Source of the DNA: Hyposmocoma kahamanoa
Taxonomy: Eukaryota > Arthropoda > Insecta > Lepidoptera > Cosmopterigidae
Direction: 5' to 3'
Length of the DNA stretch: 64,000 nt
Assembly (NCBI RefSeq): GCF_003589595.1
Contig: NW_020653750.1
Location: forward strand, 7,211,376-7,275,375
Below, one piece after another: positions 1 to 9,710 of this stretch; the first letter of the stretch is position 1; the number at the start of each line of letters is the position of its first letter. Made by a program: the position numbers and the translations under genes. The notes beneath the pieces were generated by a model that made no database searches, had not been told where the DNA came from, and saw only the letters and a list, made by a program, of their open reading frames with translations.

Positions 1-153
1 GACTCAACCGGCGAGAGGGAAACCCGGGGGGGTTTTAGTGGGGTAGGTCCTCCAGTCTGGAGGGAGAGTCCCATAACCCGTCACATAATCCCTGTGTCTC
101 CCTGCTCAGGGGTATCCATAAAGATTTCTTTCCGTCAAAAAAAAAAAAAAAAG
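1..153 (+). mobile_element. 3' end of an R1-clade non-LTR retrotransposon, with poly(A)
   Basis: The first ~137 bases match, nearly colinearly, the 3' UTR of the R1-like element on the opposite strand at 56850-57000. Shared landmarks are the GGCGAGAGG start, the GTTTTAGTGGGGTAGG block and the GGGGTATCCATAAAGATTTC block just before the tail. An A-run at about 138-153 is the poly(A) tail. The coding part lies outside the window to the left. The tail abuts a SINE-A copy directly, so this LINE probably inserted into or beside that SINE. Confidence 0.8.
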
Positions 154-309
154 ATGAGCAAGTCGTCCGCCTGGTGGTAAACGACACGCCTATCCATGAT
201 AGTTGCAGTACCACTCAGAGCTTTAAATTACAAAGCTCTGAGGGGCCCTGCCACTGCTCTTGTCACCCTGAGGCACAAGTTAACAAGTCCCATGTGCCTG
301 TAATTTCAC
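154..309 (-). mobile_element. SINE-A copy, partial
   Basis: Partial copy of the commonest repeat in the window. In its sense orientation (minus here) SINE-A is about 300 bp and ends with GTCACTTGGTATCATA plus an A-run. Landmarks here are CAAGTCGT, the TTTAAAT...AAAGCTCTGAGGGG block and CCCATGTGCCTGTAATTTC. I see no clear tRNA A/B boxes, so the source of its promoter is unknown. Confidence 0.75.
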
Positions 310-673
310 CATAATAATAATACAAACACAATAATACAAATGTAATGTAAATTATGCTTTTTTACAGTCGTGTCTTATAAAACATACCTAGTTAAAACTT
401 CATTATCAATCAAGAGCGATGGTTTGGTTCGCCTTCTATTTATGATTAGTTTGTTCTACTGTAAATAACCTTTATCAAATGCAGGTACTCAGATTGATAG
501 TTTTATATCTCGATAATAGAAGTATGATTATTAAATTGAAATGAAATCTTAATTTGAGGCACTCTTGTTCAAACAATCATAAACACAACCACACGTCTAC
601 TGTTTGATGTCATTTCTTAAACACCATGCGAATGGTTCAATGCCATAATTAATGGCTCGTGTGATAATCCACG
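310..673. other. AT-rich sequence, no feature seen
   Basis: I see no open frame, RNA gene or recognisable repeat here, only simple AT-rich intergenic sequence. Confidence 0.5.
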
Positions 674-790
674 CTAATCAACGCGAGTGCCGTGCGTGAT
701 TATGGAAAAGTGTGCGTCCGCATACAACGTGCGGCAGGTATGCATGCATACAAGCCCCGCCGCTACCTTTGTATGGAGTTACACTACTGT
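674..790. repeat. Truncated copy of MITE-J
   Basis: Resembles the right half of the complete element at 20004-20229: CAACGCGAGTGC, a GTGTG-rich block, then GGAGTTAC at the end. The left arm is missing, so this is a truncated copy. Confidence 0.5.
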
Positions 791-1654
791 CTTATTATAT
801 TATGATATTATTGTGGCCTTGAAGTCAGCCACGCTGTCCGCGTCACTGTAGCCGCAGTTAGATCTCCGAACATGGAGTTGTTAGGACAAGACATCGGGTC
901 AAGATCATCGTCTGATTAGCACTGAGTAAACCATCTGGGTAAGAACCATCCGAAAATACTGAACAAATAGTTCTCGCTCCGGCTAACTTGATTCCGAAGC
1001 CTACTTAAAAACTTCCAGAAGTACCTTCTTTTCAATCTGTATCACTTACCTTGTGGTGAAACAAACAAAACAGTTTCGGTCTCATCATCATGTGCAATCG
1101 CAGTATAGGCTCTGTAGAGTTAGTGGCCAAAGCTAAAGGAACCTTATATTTGTGAAGATGAGTTAGTAACTTTTCAACACCTGAGAACAAAAAGTAATTT
1201 CTTTTTTTTTAATAAAATTTTTTCAAGGCACATTTTCTATACCGTAAAAACCTAATTACAAGAAGTTCTCTCCAATTAAGTTCTTATAAAAAGCACAGCT
1301 AGATTTTTTTCGATCATGTGGAGTTTGGTTTACTGATGATCATAATGTTTTGCTTTAACATTCAGCAAAACATCGTGGTACACCTGCGTGTCAAAAATAT
1401 TTTAAAACTTTTCGTGTGAAAAAGCGTGTAAAATCCACAATCATTATTGCGCCAGCAACCTGGCGAACTGTGGCATAGCCCTCTTCTCTAGAAGCGAGCC
1501 TTAGAGTACCGATTATATTGGTTTATATACATAATTTGAAGCAAAAGCTCCGTCGTTATTAAAAGGAGTGTCCAAGACGCGACGGAACCGTTAGGTTTCT
1601 AGCGTGATTCAATGACATAATTAGCAAACGTGACAGGCGACATATTTTCATTTC
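791..1654. other. AT-rich sequence, no feature seen
   Basis: Intergenic sequence with no supported gene. The short frames lack protein family signatures. Confidence 0.4.
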
Positions 1655-1800
1655 ATTTCATTTGACGACCTCGGTGGCACGACGGTTTGCATTGTGGGTG
1701 CTGGATGAGGAGATCCCGGGTTCAATTCCCTGTTGGACTAATTTGGAAATTATTTTTTCTAAATTGGTTCTTGGAAATTATTTGAAATGTCCGAACTTAA
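1655..1800 (+). mobile_element. SINE-D, tRNA-derived
   Basis: The head reads like a tRNA: CCTCGGTGGCACGACGG near the A-box position, and the B-box-like GGGTTCAATTCCC about 50 bases later. It is followed by the shared tail TTTTCTAAATTGGTTCT. Other pieces of this family are at 45795-45965 and 56155-56240. The 94-codon open frame over it is not a gene. Confidence 0.6.
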
Positions 1801-2595
1801 GCACTTATCTTTTAAACAATGACATTGTATTCATTATTAAGCCATACGCAAAACTGCGTGCAACACCTTGGTACTTGGTATTTTATTTTCTTTGGGAGTT
1901 TAGTTGCAAAACCATTAATTTAAAAATGAAATCATTTACAATATAAGCGATATTGGTATACTTTTCAGTTCCTGAAATATATAATAGGTTTACTTGATGT
2001 TAATTCAGTCTGTATTATATTTCAAATATATAATATATACAAACCTTATCTGTATGATTTACCTTGTCGGAGAGGAGCAAATGGCAATGATTTTCGACAC
2101 GCGCTTTCCAGCTCTCGTTCAAAAAATGAAGCCGAGATAGGTAAAAGCAGTTCTTTTACCAGTCGTTGACTAACGTCGTGGTCTGTTAACCCTATCATCT
2201 GAAAAATCCATGCCACTGTTACGAGCAAGTCGATAAGCTCGGTCACTATGAATAATGGCCGGTCAGTATTAATAATGCCAGTACCAAATGTGCAATATAA
2301 TTTATGAACCGTATGAATCATATTTCCCAGTCCCGGTTAGTATGAATAGTGACCACCCGGTCTTGGTCAAAGTAATAAAACAAATGATTTGTCGTGTTTT
2401 GGTAATACCTGGTCGAAATGATAAATTATGTGCGCCACATTAAGTCTCGATTTTTCAAATTGAACCACGGGCATTCGGTCATTATTAAACCATTTAAACA
2501 ATTGATTCTCCACACAAAATATTAAACATTTGAATAAGTTACGTGACATAAAAATTATAATTTACAAACTTAACAATTTCAATTATAGTGTGGCA
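1801..2595. other. AT-rich sequence, no gene supported
   Basis: Two minus-strand frames of 91 and 60 codons are open here but show no domain or codon pattern that I recognise. The pieces GGTCATTATT and CGGTCAGTATTAATAATG recur locally, and a related piece lies at about 3617-3650, which suggests a decayed local repeat. Confidence 0.35.
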
Positions 2596-2665
2596 GGGGA
2601 ACAAGCTCAGCACACGCTATGTATAGCATATGCTCATACATAGCACTGGTTTTCAGCTTGTCCCC
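2596..2665. repeat. Nested palindrome able to form a 70-nt hairpin
   Basis: The outer arms GGGGAACAAGCT (2596-2607) and AGCTTGTCCCC (2655-2665) pair with one bulged base. The inner arms GCTATGTAT (2616-2624) and ATACATAGC (2636-2644) pair perfectly. The loop contains the palindrome AGCATATGCT. It could be a small MITE or a transcribed hairpin; nothing around it decides which. Confidence 0.6.
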
Positions 2666-2799
2666 GCTGTTGTGGACACGCAGATATATAAAACACGCGC
2701 ACAGAAACATGAATTAAAATTAAATATAATGAAATTCAAAACACGTATATTTAAATCAGTAGTAATTCACAAATAGAGCTACTAACCATACAAATATAA

Positions 2800-3429
2800 C
2801 TATGATTTTTTTTTATAAATTAGTGCGCATTTGGTAGAAAGTGACGATGAGGTCAACGATGGAGCATGCACACCGGAATAATCCCTATTCACTCTCGCCT
2901 TGAAAAGGCCCGAGTTATGACGTTCAGGGAACAAGTCTGCAGGCAGGGAATTCCACTCCATAGCCGTTCGCCAAATAAATGTGGAAGCATAACGCTTCGT
3001 GCGAATCTTTGGAATATCCACAACATAGGGGTGGAACCCAAGCCTACGCCTAGTCCCCCGATGATGGAAAGGGGAAGGCGGAATTAAATCCTGTAATTGC
3101 GTCGCACACTCTCCGCGACATATCCTGTAAAATACCGATAAGCAGGCAACTTTACGATGGTGGTCAAGGCTCTGCAGCTTCGCCTCCACTAATTCCGAGT
3201 TACCTATAAGCCTCTTGACACGGTTGTCAATTGAATCCAAAGTGGCCAGTTGGTATGTAGCAGAGCCATCCCAAAGGTGGCAGCAGTACTCCATGCACGA
3301 CCGGACTTGTGCTTGGTACAGCTGAAGCAACTGTCCCGGTGTAAAGTCACGCCTTACCCTGGAAAGGATACCAAGCTTCCTTGCTGCATTTTTGGCCATG
3401 GATTCAAACATACATAGAACACAAATCAC
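2800..3429 (-). pseudogene. 5'-truncated non-LTR retrotransposon, C-terminal part of reverse transcriptase ORF2
   Basis: A 209-codon open frame matches the region after the polymerase domain in Jockey/CR1-group LINE ORF2 proteins. The signature runs from RVRRDFTPGQLLQLYQAQV through MEYCCHLWDG, LDSIDNRVKRLIG and FYRICRGEC to the terminal WNSLP...LFP...FKARV block. The polymerase core and endonuclease are absent, so the copy is 5'-truncated at about 3412, and the first Met codons probably lie in flanking DNA. The frame runs into an A-run on the minus strand (T-run at 2808-2815), which marks the poly(A) 3' end. Retrotransposition relies on the missing parts, so this copy is dead. The clade is not assigned. 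Confidence 0.8.
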
Positions 3430-3733
3430 TACAATTAATACCAGTACACTATCAGCTGTAATAGATTTAATATAGTAATATTATTATATACTAGAAGCAT
3501 GCTTCCTTCTTTTTGTGACTTCAAAAATAAACCATTAAGCTGCGAAATCAAACACGATTGGGACATTAACACTGATCGCTCAAAATAATCAATTCATCAA
3601 TCTGGCTCATACTCTCGGTCATTATTCATAATGATCGGTCCATATTAATAATGCGCAATTAATAAAGCTGCCCGTGACACCACTGTTACGATATTTAGAA
3701 AGTTTGCACAAGAAAATACATTGTTTTCTCAAT
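3430..3733. other. AT-rich flank, no feature seen
   Basis: I see no gene here. It contains a short echo (GGTCATTATTCATAATGATCGG) of the decayed local repeat noted near 2200-2500. Confidence 0.35.
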
Positions 3734-3907
3734 CTCAGGGCGCCTTCAAATTAGATGCTTATACAAGCGCTGCAGTGGCGTGACTGTGGCGCTGCAGCCG
3801 CGCGTTCAGTAATTTGTTGTTACAATCAACGTCGTGACAGTGCCGAAATGCAACTACGCTTTTAAATATTGTATGAAAATAAGCGTCTAATTTAAAGGCG
3901 GCCTCAG
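3734..3907. mobile_element. hAT-like MITE, 174 bp
   Basis: The ends are inverted repeats. The left end, CTCAGGGCGCCTTCAAATTA, matches the reverse complement of the right end (CTGAGGCCGCCTTTAAATTA) at about 25 of 29 positions. The inside is rich in CGCTGCAG-type motifs, as in a related copy near 36330-36443. The CAGGG-type end suggests a hAT-derived MITE. I found no clear 8-bp target duplication. Confidence 0.6.
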
Positions 3908-3984
3908 AAATATATTGCTGACCACAGCACGCCAAGGTAAACAAAGTTGACTTTCTACTTGCTCGTCATTATAATTACTTATAG

Positions 3985-4130
3985 GGTTTGTTTTTTTTTC
4001 ATGCAAATCAACGTTTGGGAGCTTTTTGCAGGTCTCAAGGTCGCGCCTGACTGTTTTGTGGATTTTTGTTTGAAAAAATAAATCTACGCAATTCAAGTCC
4101 GCAAAAAATTATTTCATTTCCAACCGACCA
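3985..4130 (-). repeat. Repeat-H (CGAAACGTTGG family), decayed copy
   Basis: In the minus orientation it carries the family landmarks: a GAGACCTG hairpin arm, the AAACGTTG block, and a tail resembling AAATAAATCTACGCAATT...TTTCATTTCC. Five other copies occur at 41055, 41965, 43900, 46375 and 49245. The layout resembles the terminal repeat of a Penelope-like element. Confidence 0.45.
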
Positions 4131-4343
4131 ACGACATATAATAAATTATGCATCAAAGAAACCTGCTGCGACCTACAGGCCTGGAAACCATCCGTAATTG
4201 CTTAAGCAACATTATTGCTGTACATTGCAAGCACGGTAACCTCATTAATACCTCAGGATGTCCAACACAATAAGACATTCAGACATCGATATATTACAAT
4301 CGTATTGCGCTCTAAGCCCATAGTTTTTTTCTTTATGATATCA

Positions 4344-4535
4344 AGTGACGACGGCAAGAACCACTCGTGCGCCTGGTGATAAGCGACACGCCAGTCCATA
4401 ACAGTCGCCGTGCCACTCAGAGCTTTAAATCACAAAGATCTGAGGGGTACTCCCACTTCGTCCGTCAGCCTGCTTGGCGGCAGACATAGATAAGGTGGCA
4501 GTATTTCCATGGACGAACTCATTCATTATGGTATT
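4344..4535 (-). mobile_element. SINE-A copy, internally deleted
   Basis: Starts AAGTGACG..., contains CAGAGCTTTAAATCACAAAG and CTTGGCGGCAGACATAG, and ends near GGACGAACTCATTCA. The middle block (CCCATGTGCCTG) is missing. The THAP-type TIR element starts immediately to its right. Confidence 0.75.
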
Positions 4536-4539
4536 GAGG

Positions 4540-5776
4540 GTGAGGCCAGACGAGCGCAATTTTGTGAGTTGTGAGTTGCGCAGTTTACGCTGGACCGAAA
4601 TTCAGTTGGAGCGCCAAACGAACGTATTTTATTCAGTTGCTATTTAAATGCTTATACCAAAGTGACCCCTTCCCTCACCCCTGCCAGAGAACAAAAAGTA
4701 AAGAGAACGGACACTCTCCGCCCCTCCCTAGCTTTAGATACCGCACCACGCCCGGCACATTACCGGTCACATTGACTGAACGACAACAAGGCTGCCGGCG
4801 AGCTGTTTTCACGCGAAGACGGCTTTGATATTTGAATATAGTTTTCATTTATTCATTATGAAACTTGTACGTTAATATAATCATCATTTTGTTTTACTAT
4901 TCGTAATGGTCGTGAATTGTGCTGTGTATGGCTGTTTATCATCATTTTCCGAAAGATGAAACGAAGTAGGTAAGTAAAAAAACTTATATCTGAGACTCAT
5001 TCAGTTATTGTTTTCTTCATTTATTTACTGCACGGTAATATATGTAGGTATAAAAAATACAGATTTATTATATGAATATAATGAATGAGGCGCCATGACT
5101 TCGTGAGCTAATAGACAAGGGTTCTCGACTTTTCAATTCATATTGCCGATAAATATTACGTAAGTAGCGAATATACCTAATTATTAACTAAGTAATGATG
5201 ATAAACTTGGACACGCAATTTCAAATATCTTGGTTACCTTATATAAAAGTACATGTCCAAAATATAACATTTTGAGTGCTTCTAATATATTTTTTAAATA
5301 AATCTTCAATATTACTCTAGTTAGGGAGTTGATGAAAAATATGATATTATATCGATATAAATACATAATAGATATGTGTAATCATTAGGATTCTGGATTC
5401 TATTAATATCACAGATAATAGATTCGCGTTAGCATCTTCGCTATGTTGCCGCTCTGATCACGTAACATAATAGTGCAAGAAAGTGATGGGTAACCCTGCC
5501 ACGCCTCGCACACATTTGCGCGTGTTGCAGATTGTACCTTGTTGTATGTAGTAGTAGTAGGTAAATAATTTTCGACCGTTTTATGGAGTGTGTGTCCCTC
5601 GGCCCGCGCCAGCCCCTCACACGATGCGACCGAAAGTTAGTCGTCATTACGCCCGTGTGTCGGCAGATAACTCATTTTGCGTCGTCGTGTGAAACAAACC
5701 GTACTTTTATACGAAACCGAATGCAGCGCAAACTACACGACTCACAACTTACAAAATTACGTTCGTCTGGCCTCAC
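4540..5776. mobile_element. Decayed DNA transposon with 53-bp TIRs and THAP-domain remnant
   Basis: The left end (4540-4592, starting GTGAGGCCAGACGAGCGC) and the reverse complement of the right end (5724-5776) agree at 46 of 53 positions. All seven differences are transitions. Inside, at 4906-4970, a short plus-strand coding remnant starts Met-Val-Val-Asn-Cys-Ala-Val-Tyr-Gly-Cys. In the next frame it continues Tyr-His-His-Phe-Pro-Lys-Asp-Glu-Thr-Lys, followed by GTAAGT. This is the C-x4-C opening and the HxFPKD block of a THAP zinc finger, with the part between them deleted. THAP domains are the DNA-binding heads of P-element-like transposases. No transposase core is left and no target duplication was found. 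Confidence 0.55.
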
Positions 5777-6426
5777 ACTAACTACAGTCGCAGGTGTGGA
5801 AAAATTTGCATTAAGTACATCTTATAAATCTTATTCTTCTTTTTTCAACCTCTGTCCACCCAATGCTAAGTGCTGGTTTTTTTCAATGCCCTTCTTGTGC
5901 CTTCCTCATCCCATATTTACCCACCATTTCGACAAGGTTGTCAGTTCAGCGCATTGGCTGCCTACTTACGTTCCTATACCCTTTTCTGGGAATTCCACCA
6001 AACATCGTTGTACCCCATCTATGTTATTTGCATTGCATGTATTTTCTGCTGGCTGTTTCGTTACCTTGGACGTCGTTAAGACGAGTCATCGAAGGAGAAG
6101 CGGGAAAAACTATTTTGCTTGGTCAAATGATTTTGGTACTTATTGTTAAGTTAACATCTTACAAAAAATACACAATACACCTAAGGATATTGTCTAAAGA
6201 ATGTGCTACTTTGTTTCACGATAGGATGTACCTTAATTGATGATATAAAATCCTGAAAATAGACAAAAAGTCAAGTAAGTAACTTTGCACATAATTTTTA
6301 TATGGAGATATTTCTCTTTAACTACTACAGAGACCCTCTAAATTTTGGTTTTCAACTAAAGCCCTATAGTATTAAATTCATATTTATACCAAAATTTGCA
6401 AATTACCCAGCATAGGTCTAACGGCA
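5777..6426. other. No gene supported; 188-codon open frame judged non-coding
   Basis: A plus-strand frame at 5583-6149 starts inside the right part of the TIR element and runs on through unrelated flank. Its translation is rich in Ser, Phe and His and has no motif I recognise, so I treat it as chance. Confidence 0.4.
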
Positions 6427-6431
6427 CGCCG
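6427..6431. repeat. Transib target-site duplication, left copy
   Basis: CGCCG here is repeated at 9189-9193 directly after the right end of the element. A GC-rich 5-bp duplication is typical of Transib insertion. Confidence 0.85.
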
Positions 6432-6698
6432 CACATAGGAGTATTTACATCAAAAACCTGGCCAAAAGTAAAAAATGTAAAGTATTTTAAATTTCACTGC
6501 AACCGACCATTTCTTAGACCTAATTACCTGCTACTTCATATCCCCACCCCTCGTGACTCCCACTGTTTATCCCTATTTACACGAGCAATCTGAACTCAGT
6601 ATTCAATCAGCATTGGTTTGTAATACTTGGTGACGTCATTTGCATAACGTTGTTCCCGTGGTGTTTTGAGTGGTATTTTTTAAATAACTGTTTTAAAT

Positions 6699-8951
6699 AT
6701 GGAAGGTGAAGGTATGTACTTCAATATGAAGCGTTTTATTCCTACTTGTATTTAAGGAAATAATTTTTCGTTTATTATTTAAACAATTATAAATAAATTA
6801 CTGTAATATTTTCAATATTAGTGTTTTTGTATATGTCCCGGGACGTATCCAGTTATTATATCTTCATCAAAATTAAGTTCAGGGTTTCCTTAAAATGACC
6901 TTAAACGAAATAGTTCCACTTTCTTCCCCCATTTTGTCTACGACATGTTTAAACTTAAAAGTATTTATTTTCATATTTTTATTGGTTTTGTATATGCCTT
7001 CTTTTCTTTTCAGGTTCTTCTAGATCTTTCAAAGAAATGACTAAAATGTCATTGTATAACATAATACAAGAATGTCCAAGTAAGAATTTAGACGAAAAAA
7101 TTTTATTTTTGGAGAAAAAGCTTAGAGAACTGACAAAATGTCCAGATGGCGAACTTCATAGAATAAAACGTATTTTATATCAGTTTAAGTCCACCTTTAA
7201 GCGAAAATGGGCAGCAGCTAATTACACGGAAACGCGTTTTCTGAAAAGTAATGAAAAATGGCTGAATAACTCAATTAAATTTTACATTTGGACTACGGAG
7301 AAATCGGGACGACCAAGAAAGAAGTTTAGCGAGTCAAGTGAAAGAAGTAAACGACGAAAAACAAAAGACTTGAAAGAGCAAGTACCTGCTGAACAGTTAA
7401 CTTATGCTGCACAAATGAGTCAACGTGCTGAAGGAAATACAGAAGTGTCGAAAATCATAAAAGATGTTACCTTAACTCCGACAAGAGGTAAAAAGTTCCG
7501 AAAGGTTATGTCTTCGGCAAATAAGAACAAAATCACAAAACACTCGCCATCTGAGGCATTGGCTATCTTTGTGGAGGGAGATTTCACTCGGAGGCAGTGG
7601 GAAATATTACACAAGGCAAATAGAAGTATTTATCCTTGCTATTCTGCAAAACAGGAATGCTATCCAAAGGAACAATCCATAAGTGTTACTGAAACATGTG
7701 CTGATATTATATTACAAGACTTACTCGACCATACTTCGTTACGATTGTGCAAGTATTTGGCAGAAGTTATAGAAACTTGTACAGTAGAAGAAAAGAACAA
7801 CTTGCAACTTATCACAAAATGGGGCTGTGACGGCTCCCAGCAATCCCAATACAAACAAAAGTTTGAAAACATGTGTGATAGTGATGCAAATATCTTCCAA
7901 AGTTCGCTTGTCCCGTTACGACTACAAACATATACTACTGGTCCAAAAAGAACTTTATGGCAGAATCCAGTGCCATCATCTCCGAGGTACTGCAGACCGA
8001 TAAGAATACGTTTCATTCACGAAACTAAAGACGTAACCAACGAAGAAATGAAATATATAGAGAGACAGGAAAGAAATTTAAAAAAAACCGAAATCTCAAC
8101 TACTAGCGGGATACTTCATATCAGACACATCCTACTACCAACAATGGTGGACGCTAAGATTTGCAATGCAGCCACCAACACGGCTTCTACAATGAGATGC
8201 TATATTTGTGGCCAAACTTCCAAAGATTTTAATAATTTGAGCCAAAGAAGGAAAGATATTAATCCTGAAACATTAAGATTTGGGCTTTCTAGCCTACATG
8301 CCAGAATTAGATTCTTCGAATCATTATTACATCTGTCCTATAAGTTGACAATTAAAAAATGGCAAGCAAGATCAGATATAGAAAAAAAAAATTACGAAAG
8401 AGAGAAAAGAAGAAATTCAAAAAGCATTTAGAGACGAAATGGGCCTTTTAGTTGATATACCAAAGGCAGGGTTTGGGAACACCAACGATGGTAATACGTC
8501 TAGAAGATTTTTTGCAGACCCTGATACAGCTTCCCGAATTACTGGAATAGACAAAAATTTGATCCAAAGATTTAAAGTGATCCTAGAAACCATGTCAAGT
8601 GGGTATACGATTGATGTAGAGAAGTTCGGTGTTTACACATACGACACTGCTAAACTGTATGTACAGCTATATGGGTGGCATCCAATGTCACCCACTGTAC
8701 ACAAAATTTTAATACATGGTGCTGTTGTTATTTCACATTTTGTATTACCAATCGGGCAGCTCTCAGAAGAAGCTGCGGAAGCAAGAAACAAGCATTTTAA
8801 GCGCTATCGACTAAACTTCTCCCGTAAATTTTCAAGGGTGACGTGCAATAGAGATATATTAAACAGGCTATTATTAACTTCCGATCCATTACTTAGCAGC
8901 AGCAGACCACAGCCACGTAAAAAGAGTAAGCCTTTTCTTCTGAAACAATAA
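6699..8951 (+). pseudogene. Transib transposase (RAG1-core-like DDE recombinase), frameshifted
   Basis: The enzyme would cut its own ends and paste the element into new sites in the nucleus. One frame covers 7037-8431 (464 codons) and a second covers 8439-8951 (170 codons). Family signatures, numbered from Met7037, are KWGCDGS with Asp265, SLVPLRL at 290-296, TMVDAK with Asp372, CYIC at 388-391 and RFGLSSLHARIRFFESLLH from 414. The second frame has NDGNTSRRFF and SEEAAEARNK, whose Glu114 sits where RAG1 has its catalytic Glu. The combined length of about 650 residues is normal for Transib. The frames are separated by one extra base in the ten-A run at 8382-8391; downstream of the run the second frame reads EEIQKAFRDEMGLL. 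A possible 5' exon is 6699-6711, ending in a GTATGT donor, with an acceptor at 7012-7013 (TTTTCAG) that joins in frame. The acidic tail (8952-9043) is out of frame. Confidence 0.9.
6712..7013 (+). other. Probable 302-bp intron in the Transib transposase gene
   Basis: GTATGT follows a 13-base exon (ATGGAAGGTGAAG). The right edge is a pyrimidine tract ending TTTTCAG. Splicing adds Gly-Ser-Ser-Arg-Ser-Phe-Lys-Glu in frame upstream of Met7037. This is inferred from splice signals only; translation could instead start at 7037. Confidence 0.5.
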
Positions 8952-9043
8952 GCCTTTTGCTTCCTGAAACGCAATATGGTCAAACTGAAAGCAGCGACGA
9001 AGAAGAGGATGATGTTACCTACGAATCAGATTTTGATGACTAA
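8928..9043 (+). pseudogene. Out-of-frame acidic C-terminal tail of the Transib transposase
   Basis: Two unequal near-copies, AAGCCTTTTCTTCTGAAACA (8928-) and AAGCCTTTTGCTTCCTGAAA (8950-), lie back to back. The first puts a TAA in frame at 8949-8951. After the second, the frame ending at the TAA of 9041-9043 encodes LLLPETQYG followed by a Glu/Asp-rich tail ending in ESDFDD. A tandem duplication with small indels has therefore probably cut the tail off the protein. Confidence 0.6.
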
Positions 9044-9188
9044 TTTTGTACTTTGAAAATGATGTTTGTTCTTTATAATCTTAAAATACACTTTGAAAAA
9101 CATATTATATAGTTTATTTATGCATTACCATATCATAAATTACAATAAATAATTTTGGCCAGGTTATTGATGCAAATACTCCTCTGTG

Positions 9189-9193
9189 CGCCG
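9189..9193. repeat. Transib target-site duplication, right copy
   Basis: CGCCG, identical to 6427-6431. Confidence 0.85.
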
Positions 9194-9412
9194 CGGTGCT
9201 TGCTGCCCCGTCATTCGCCATCAGGTGCTATCAACAACGGATCTGTGTCAAATTTTCTCCGCCTGTTCTTATTTTATTCATATTAATTGTCAGCGCGCGG
9301 GTTGCGGGACGCGAGCGGCGGTCCCACACACCACCTCCTAAAATGTAGGCTGGCGTTGCAATACCTCACCTTCAGATTCATTCCTCTCCGGATCTCTGTG
9401 TTACTGAAGTTT

Positions 9413-9710
9413 TGTAGCAGACCCCTTGTGAAAGAGTTCATCCAGGGAAGTACAGCCACCTTACCTATTTCTGCCGCCAAGCAGTAATGTGAGCTGCGTT
9501 CCTGTTTTGAAGGGTAAGGGTGCTGGTGACTTTTTACATTACAGGCACATGAGACTTATCAACTTATGTCTCAGGGTGACGGGCGCAGTGGCAGTGCCCC
9601 TCAGTTCTTTGTGTTTTAAAGCTCTGAGTGGCACTGCAACTGTTAAGGACAGGCCTGTCGCTTAACATCAGGCGCACGCCTTATTAGTCTCATCACTTGG
9701 TATCAAAAAA
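9413..9710 (+). mobile_element. SINE-A, near full length
   Basis: The best complete copy in the sense orientation. It runs from GTAGCAGACCCCTTGTGAAA through CCACCTTACCTATTTCTGCC and GGTGACGGGCGCAGTGGCAG to CACTTGGTATCAAAAAAA. The A-rich 3' end argues for a retroposon rather than a MITE. Confidence 0.8.

Larger units (their letters stand above)
6432..9188 (+). mobile_element. Complete Transib DNA transposon (RAG1-related superfamily), 2757 bp
   Basis: The left TIR (6432-6467, starting CACATAGGAGTATTTACATC) matches the reverse complement of the right TIR (9153-9188, CACAGAGGAGTATTTGCATC) at 33 of 36 positions. Both ends are flanked by CGCCG. The terminal CACATAG and CACAGAG heptamers parallel the CACWATG start known for Transib ends and the CACAGTG heptamer of V(D)J recombination signals. 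The single internal gene is a Transib-type DDE transposase. The copy looks young: the termini and target duplication are intact, and the ORF has one frameshift in an A-run plus a damaged C-terminal tail. Confidence 0.93.

Noticed and set aside
5583..6149. 188-codon plus-strand open frame
   Set aside because: It crosses from the right arm of the THAP-type element into unrelated flank, has no domain and has no splice or promoter support.
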